A DNA stretch of 8,990 bases, taken from positions 1 through 8,990 of the forward strand of contig JAQVHG010000076.1 of NCBI GenBank assembly GCA_028696365.1. Direction: 5' to 3'. This stretch comes from Methanofollis sp. (GTDB lineage: Archaea; Halobacteriota; Methanomicrobia; Methanomicrobiales; Methanofollaceae). The translations under genes and the position numbers were made by a program. Under the pieces are notes generated by a model that made no database searches, was not told where the DNA came from, and saw only the letters and a list, made by a program, of their open reading frames with translations. Shown here in pieces: positions 5,238 through 8,990 of this stretch (position 1 is the first letter of the stretch; each line of letters opens with the position of its first letter).

Positions 5238-6536
5238 TCAGTACACTCTCCGGTCAATCACTCTCTGTGCCTTCCCCTCGAAGCGCGGGAGGGCGCCCGG
5301 CGCCATCAGTTCGACCTGCGCAGCGACATTGAGGGAACTCTTGAGGGTGTGGGCGACTTTCCCTCTGATCTGCATCAGGTCGGTGATCTTGTCAGAGAAG
5401 GCCTCCGGACTCATCTCCACCCGCACAAGCATCGAGTCGAGGGCGCCCTTCCGGTCCACCTCGATCTGGAAGGCGCTCCCGACCACCTCAGGGATCTCCA
5501 TGAGGGCGTGCTCGACCTGTGATGGGAAGACATTGATCCCGCGCACGATGAGCATATCGTCGACCCGTCCCTGGATGCGCATGATCCGCGGTGACGTCCG
5601 GCCGCAGGCACAGGGTTCGTCGTTCAGGACGGTCACGTCCCCAACACGGTAGCGAATCATCGGGAGGGCCTCCTTCTTCAGGACCGTCATCACCAGTTCG
5701 CCCTTCTCGCCGGCAGGGAGCGACTCGCCGGTCTCGGGATCAATGATCTCTGGGTATGCGAGGTCGCCCCATAAATGGATCCCGTTCTGTTCGGTGCACT
5801 CGGTGAACATCGGTCCAGAGAGTTCTGAGGTGCCATAGATATCGTACACCCTGATCCCGAGTGCGTCCTGGAGTTTTGTCCGCATCGCCTCAGACCAGGG
5901 CTCCGCGCCCAGCACCCCGATCCGCAGGTCGGTGTCGTCCCTGATCGAGACCCCCATCTTCTCGGCCGTCTCGCCGATATGCACCAGGTACGATGGCGTG
6001 CAGGCGATGGCCGTGACATGGAGGTCCTGCATCAGTTCGATCTGCCGCTCGGTGTTGCCGGTGCTCGACGGCAGGACCGTCGCCCCGATCCGCTCGGCCC
6101 CATAATGCATCCCCAGGCCGCCGGTGAAGAGCCCGTAGCCGTAACTCACCTGCATCACGTCGCCGCGCCCAAGCCCGCACGCCGTCAGTGAACGGGCCAG
6201 AGACGCCGTCCAGTTCTCCAGGTCGTTTGCCGTGTAGCCGACGACCGTCGGTTTGCCGGTCGTCCCTGAGGAGACATGGTACCGTACAAGTTCGTCCTGC
6301 GTGGCGGTGAAGAGGTGGTCGGGATAGTTGTCGCGCAGGTCGCGCTTGTACATGAACGGGAGCCTGGTGATGTCAGCGAGCGTCCTGATATCGTCAGGAT
6401 GGACGTTCGCCTCTCGCATCCGCGCATGGTAGAAGTCGCTGAAACTGTACAACCGGTAGACCAGCGTTTTGAGGAGGCGGTACTGAAGCCGCTTCAACTC
6501 CGTGGCCGGCATCTCCTCTGCTCTCGGGTCCCACAT
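5238..6536 (-). CDS. paaK: Phenylacetate-CoA ligase family protein (second paralogue)
   Basis: This 432-residue AMP-forming ligase should activate an aryl or related carboxylic acid with ATP and CoA in the cytosol. Motifs in order: AMP-binding loop SSGTTGKP (89-96), YGYGLFTGGLG (132-142), GAEPWSE (210-216), YGTSELSGP (234-242), YRVGDVT (296-302), the Cys motif CACG (309-312), hinge GRVDDMLIVRGINVFPSQVE (323-342), and the C-terminal catalytic-lysine segment PRFEGKAQRV (417-426, Lys422). Length is normal and nothing is missing. The ATG at 6534-6536 follows the upstream stop by 5 nt and fits the family N-terminus (MWDP-EEMP). It is clearly paralogous to the gene before it but diverges around the substrate pocket (for example YGTSELSGP versus YGMSEMYGPG). 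The exact acid cannot be read from sequence; phenylacetate, hydroxyphenylacetate and indoleacetate are candidates. Confidence 0.92.
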   Translation of the reverse strand: MWDPRAEEMPATELKRLQYRLLKTLVYRLYSFSDFYHARMREANVHPDDIRTLADITRLPFMYKRDLRDNYPDHLFTATQDELVRYHVSSGTTGKPTVVGYTANDLENWTASLARSLTACGLGRGDVMQVSYGYGLFTGGLGMHYGAERIGATVLPSSTGNTERQIELMQDLHVTAIACTPSYLVHIGETAEKMGVSIRDDTDLRIGVLGAEPWSEAMRTKLQDALGIRVYDIYGTSELSGPMFTECTEQNGIHLWGDLAYPEIIDPETGESLPAGEKGELVMTVLKKEALPMIRYRVGDVTVLNDEPCACGRTSPRIMRIQGRVDDMLIVRGINVFPSQVEHALMEIPEVVGSAFQIEVDRKGALDSMLVRVEMSPEAFSDKITDLMQIRGKVAHTLKSSLNVAAQVELMAPGALPRFEGKAQRVIDRRVY

Positions 6537-6541
6537 CCGTC

Positions 6542-7834
6542 TTACCAGATCTCTCCCCTCCTGTCGACGACATGACGGGCTTTCCCCTCAAAGCGCGGGA
6601 GGGATCCCAGCGCGACGAGTTTTACCGTCGTCCTGAGGTTGAGGCTCTCCTTGATCGCCCCGGCCACCTTCCGCTGGAGGCCGGCAAGGTCGGCGAGTTC
6701 GCCGCTGAAACTTTCGCGGTTCATCTCCACCTCGATCGTCATCTCATCAAGATGGTTGATCCTGTCCACATATACCATGAACTGATCTCCCACCTCGGGG
6801 ATGGAGAGGAGGGTATGCTCGATCTGGGACGGGAAGACATTGATCCCCCTGATGACCAGCATGTCGTCGGCCCGCCCCGAGATCCGCGCGAGGCGCCTGC
6901 CCCGGCCGCATGGGCAGTCGTCAGGGATGATGCGGGTGATGTCACCGGTGCGGTAACGCACGAGGGGCATCGCCTCCTTGACGAGCGGGGTGATGACGAG
7001 TTCGCCCTTCTCGCCGTCGGGCAGGCGTTCGCCGGTCTCTGGGTCGATGATCTCGGCAAAGTAGAAGTCGTGCCAGAGGTGAAGCCCGTCGTGTTCAGGG
7101 CACTCGAAGGCGGCGCCGGGGCCGTACATCTCGCTCATGCCGTACGAGTCGAAGGCCTCGACCCCGAGCCTGGTCTCGAGTTCCTTTCTCATGTTCTCAG
7201 ACCAGGGTTCGGCGCCGAAGATCCCGATCCGCAGGGAGTCGAGGGACGCCCCCATCTCCTCGGCGACCTCGACGAGGTGCATCCCATAACTTGGGGTGCA
7301 GTGGATCGCGGTGACGCCGAAGTCGTCGATCATCTCGATCTGCCGTTTGGTGTTGCCGGTGGCGCTCGGGATCACCGTGGCCCCGATCTTCTCCCCTCCG
7401 TAGTGGAAGCCGAGCCCGCCGGTGAAGAGCCCGTAGTTCACGGCGTTCTGGAAGACGTCCTCGTCGGTGAGGCCGATCATGGTGAGGTTCCGTGCGATCA
7501 GTTCTGACCAGTTATCCAGGTCCTGTCTCGTGTAACTGACGACGGTGGGTTTGCCTGTCGTCCCCGAGGTGGTGTGGATGCGCACGACCTGTTTCATGGG
7601 GACGGCGATATTCCCGAAGGGGTAGGCGTCGCGCAACTCCTTCTTGTAGGTGAAGGGGAGTTTTTCCACGTCGTCGAGGGTCTTGATGTCGTCGGGCGTG
7701 ACGCCGGCGTCCCTGAACTTTCGCCGGTAGAATTCGACGTTCTGCGAGTGGTGTACCGTCCACTTCAGCCGTGAGAGTTGTAGCGCTTCGAGGTCTTCCC
7801 CTGAAATCGTCTCCATTTCCCTGTTCCAGAACAT
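6542..7834 (-). CDS. paaK: Phenylacetate-CoA ligase family protein (first paralogue)
   Basis: This 430-residue AMP-forming aryl-CoA ligase is the first gene of the three-gene operon. Visible motifs are TSGTTGKP (89-96), NYGLFTGGLGFHYGGEKIGA (133-152), GAEPWSE (207-213), YGMSEMYGPG (231-240), YRTGDIT (294-300), CPCGRGRR (307-314), GRADDMLVIRGINVFPSQIE (320-339) and PRFEGKARHV (413-422, catalytic Lys418). The ATG at 7832-7834 gives the usual MFWNREMETI start. An in-frame GTG two codons upstream (7838-7840) has better spacing from GAGG and may be used instead. The frame is open another 25 codons but without family-like sequence. No convincing TATA box is visible upstream. Substrate preference is unknown and may differ from the paralogue. 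Confidence 0.92.
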   Translation of the reverse strand: MFWNREMETISGEDLEALQLSRLKWTVHHSQNVEFYRRKFRDAGVTPDDIKTLDDVEKLPFTYKKELRDAYPFGNIAVPMKQVVRIHTTSGTTGKPTVVSYTRQDLDNWSELIARNLTMIGLTDEDVFQNAVNYGLFTGGLGFHYGGEKIGATVIPSATGNTKRQIEMIDDFGVTAIHCTPSYGMHLVEVAEEMGASLDSLRIGIFGAEPWSENMRKELETRLGVEAFDSYGMSEMYGPGAAFECPEHDGLHLWHDFYFAEIIDPETGERLPDGEKGELVITPLVKEAMPLVRYRTGDITRIIPDDCPCGRGRRLARISGRADDMLVIRGINVFPSQIEHTLLSIPEVGDQFMVYVDRINHLDEMTIEVEMNRESFSGELADLAGLQRKVAGAIKESLNLRTTVKLVALGSLPRFEGKARHVVDRRGEIW

Positions 7835-8111
7835 GTGCACACTATCCTCTGATCCGGGCGGCCGCTCCGCCCATGATGATTGGAAAAAGTGTTGGGGCCA
7901 GGTGCCCAATAACCTTGCTATGTTCTGACATGGCAGGGGGATGGGGTGCTGTCTTTGTGGGGCAGAGCAGAGGGCCAGCGCCGCGAGGATTGGTTGAGAC
8001 TTCGGTATGGAGCAGATCCCAAAATTCCCAGAGGTCTGAACCTCGCCTTAAACTGAAGTGTTTCCTTCCAAAGATTCTGAATCCTATCCTCCACTGGGGA
8101 ACTTACCACTC

Positions 8112-8128
8112 GAAGATCAGAGATCTTC
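8112..8128. repeat. 17-bp near-perfect palindrome
   Basis: GAAGATC, AGA spacer, GATCTTC: perfect 7-bp arms around 3 nt. It lies 278 bp before the paaK start and 335 bp before the HTH start, so an operator role is not obvious; it may belong to the adjacent repeat. Confidence 0.4.
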
Positions 8129-8146
8129 TCAAGCTCGCTGGCGCTC

Positions 8147-8250
8147 GCACCCCCCGGACCCGCCGCCGATGAAGATTGGCGGGGGATCGCAGCCTCTCTT
8201 CATGGTTTTATCTCTTTCTTCCCGCCCCAATCGCCATCGCAGCGCCCCCA
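8147..8250 (+). repeat. Partial third copy of the dispersed-repeat GC core
   Basis: GCACCCCCCGGACC followed by CGATGAAGATTGGCGGGG matches the GC-rich core of copies 1 and 2. CCCGCCCCAATCGCC (8221-8235) with CATCGC and GCGCCCCC matches the block that precedes the core in copy 2, here placed after it. The conserved hairpin end (ATTCTACAAA) is absent. This is a rearranged or decayed relative. Confidence 0.4.
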
Positions 8251-8272
8251 GCGTGAGGGTGGAGGAAAGGTG

Positions 8273-8413
8273 ATGGATGCATGGGTGCGCACCGAAGCGG
8301 GGAGGATCTTGCCACCATCATCCATTGCTCTCTTCCGGGAGAGGGGGAGGGCCGGAGGGTTTTGGGATGACCTCATGGTCTGTCGATCCGCACCAGTTCC
8401 CCTGGCCGGATGA
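8273..8413 (+). CDS. Candidate 46-residue small ORF
   Basis: ATG 8273 to TGA 8411-8413, with GGAGG (8261-8265) 7 nt upstream. The product begins MDAWVRTEAGRILPP and is Gly/Arg-rich in the middle; no family is recognised. The stretch is GC-rich, where stop codons are scarce, so chance is a serious alternative. Its stop lies just before the HTH-gene TATA box. Confidence 0.15.
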   Translation: MDAWVRTEAGRILPPSSIALFRERGRAGGFWDDLMVCRSAPVPLAG

Positions 8414-8430
8414 GTATGTCTGCGTTTGAA

Positions 8431-8449
8431 ATCTATATATTGTCAATAT
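8431..8449 (+). promoter_or_regulatory. TATA box and overlapping palindromes for the HTH gene
   Basis: ATCTATATAT (8431-8440) is a good TATA box centred about 29 bp before the ATG 8464, so the mRNA is probably leaderless; no Shine-Dalgarno is present. The TATA end overlaps a palindrome, ATATTG-T-CAATAT (8437-8449). TGTCAA (8441-8446) is also inverted against TTGACA (8457-8462), which touches the start codon. A protein bound there would block initiation. Confidence 0.55.
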
Positions 8450-8463
8450 TATTATGTTGACAT

Positions 8464-8910
8464 ATGTTCCTCAGGGTGGATGATCGACAGTTTGTGTTCT
8501 GGAACCTGAGACGGAACGGTCTTTCGAACACTGCGATTGCAGATCATTTCACGATCTCCAGACAGGCGGTCTCCCGGGCCCTCCTCACCATGGACCGGAA
8601 AGTCGGAGACCTCCTTCGTGACATGGCGGAGGCAAACGGGATCGAGGTCCTGCGTCTTGATCCCGTTCTCGGCGTCCTGATAGGTCGGTCGGTGCCCCTT
8701 GGGGTCGATGCCGTCATCTTTGTCTCAGAAACGCATGGGGTGCAGGTATGGTACGAGCACGAGGGTGACTGCACCGACTGTCCACGCCATGACGAATGCA
8801 TGATCCTTCTCGGTGACTTTGCACGGGAGATGGACATTACTCTTACAGAAAACGGAAATCCGACTGAGATGGCAGACGAGATCTTTAGAAAAGTGAAAGA
8901 GTTGGTCTGA
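8464..8910 (+). CDS. HTH DNA-binding protein with a Cys cluster
   Basis: The product has 148 residues. Residues 16-47 form a helix-turn-helix of the LuxR/sigma-region-4/Tfx kind, with recognition-helix pattern ISRQAVSRALLTMDRKV. A middle alpha/beta region (60-98) precedes GDCTDCPRHDEC (101-112), a C103-x2-C106-x5-C112 cluster with nearby His99 and His109 that could bind zinc or an iron-sulfur cluster. The ATG at 8464 is accepted because it fits the TATA box as a leaderless start and no ATG occurs again before residue 43. A transcription factor sensing metal or redox state is inferred. The downstream gene starts 3 nt after its stop, so they are probably cotranscribed. I cannot assign it to a named family with certainty; palindromes over its own start suggest autoregulation. 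Confidence 0.75.
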   Translation: MFLRVDDRQFVFWNLRRNGLSNTAIADHFTISRQAVSRALLTMDRKVGDLLRDMAEANGIEVLRLDPVLGVLIGRSVPLGVDAVIFVSETHGVQVWYEHEGDCTDCPRHDECMILLGDFAREMDITLTENGNPTEMADEIFRKVKELV

Positions 8911-8913
8911 TTG

Positions 8914-8990
8914 ATGTACCGGATAACTGAGATGATAGGAAAGCTGATGGGCTGGTGTCCGAACCAGGAGATGGTGGCGGCGGCACAGGT
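8914..8990 (+). CDS. N-terminus of a DUF1673-like protein, cut by window end
   Basis: Twenty-five codons are visible from ATG 8914: MYRITEMIGKLMGWCPNQEM followed by VAAAQ. The segment KLMGWCPN near the N-terminus is what I associate with DUF1673, a short uncharacterised family, often membrane-anchored, seen mainly in methanogens. A TTG at 8911 is in frame directly before. The gene begins 3 nt after the HTH stop, indicating translational coupling. The family call rests on a short motif remembered from related proteins. Confidence 0.55.
   Translation, partial: MYRITEMIGKLMGWCPNQEMVAAAQ

Larger units (their letters stand above)
7835..8463. other. Long non-coding gap between divergent genes
   Basis: About 630 bp lie between the paaK operon start and the HTH gene. 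Contents: no obvious TATA box for paaK; a 17-bp hairpin at 8112-8128; the partial repeat core at 8147-8250; a 46-codon ORF at 8273; a 10-bp palindrome, GGTGCGCACC, at 8284-8293; and the HTH-gene promoter at 8431. Frames of 60-130 codons here carry no recognisable protein. Confidence 0.5.

Noticed and set aside
6572..7507. 311-codon + frame opposite the first paaK
   Set aside because: A long shadow frame antisense to a well-supported PaaK gene; it arises from GC-rich codon usage and has no recognised domain.
7771..8172. 133-codon + frame in the gap before the HTH gene
   Set aside because: It starts inside paaK on the opposite strand, has no ribosome-binding site and crosses repeat sequence.

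Overview
The window reads as chromosomal DNA of a mesophilic euryarchaeal methanogen, most likely Methanomicrobiales (Methanoculleus/Methanofollis-like). This is inferred from three things: archaeal TATA boxes with short or no leaders; GC-rich metabolic genes ending at oligo-T runs; and the gene content (a hexulose-phosphate synthase/RraA fusion, paired PaaK-type aryl-CoA ligases with an ACT protein, a Gate-domain membrane protein, and a C-terminal partial gene of a methanogen-restricted family). No tRNA, rRNA, CRISPR array, transposase or phage gene is visible.

Layout. 1-903 (+): 3' part of a multi-pass nucleoside-recognition (Gate) membrane protein. 904-1035: a promoter whose TATA box lies between two inverted arms. 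1036-1572 (+): small protein with an N-terminal ribbon-helix-helix-like segment and an unknown C-terminal domain. 1573-2036: non-coding, with dispersed-repeat copy 1. 2037-2786 (-): 2,3-bisphosphoglycerate-dependent phosphoglycerate mutase, divergent across 99 bp from 2886-4172 (+): a 428-residue fusion of 3-hexulose-6-phosphate synthase and an RraA/HMG-aldolase-like domain. 4173-4801: about 630 bp of non-coding, structured and repetitive DNA, with an SD-sequestering hairpin over a 34-codon ORF, a diverged direct repeat, several stem-loops and dispersed-repeat copy 2. 4802-7834 (-): a tight three-gene operon, paaK-paaK-ACT (gaps of 7 and 1 nt). 7835-8463: long non-coding region with a third, partial repeat core. 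8464-8910 (+): HTH protein with a C-x2-C-x5-C motif and a probably leaderless start. 8914-8990 (+): start of a short gene resembling DUF1673.

How it works together. Phosphoglycerate mutase and the HPS fusion share a divergent promoter region and both serve central sugar-phosphate metabolism: lower gluconeogenesis/glycolysis, and pentose supply through the reversed ribulose-monophosphate route. The paaK-paaK-ACT operon probably activates aryl acids such as phenylacetate to CoA thioesters, for salvage into aromatic amino acids or for degradation, with the tandem ACT protein as an amino-acid sensor. The two small regulator-like genes, at 1036 and 8464, each follow a palindrome-decorated TATA promoter, which suggests autoregulation.

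The most unusual material is non-coding: a ~180-205 bp dispersed repeat in two inverted copies whose internal hairpin is kept by compensatory base changes, and a 16S-tail-like anti-SD hairpin just after the HPS fusion gene. All identities come from reading translations and base pairing by eye; no database search was run.
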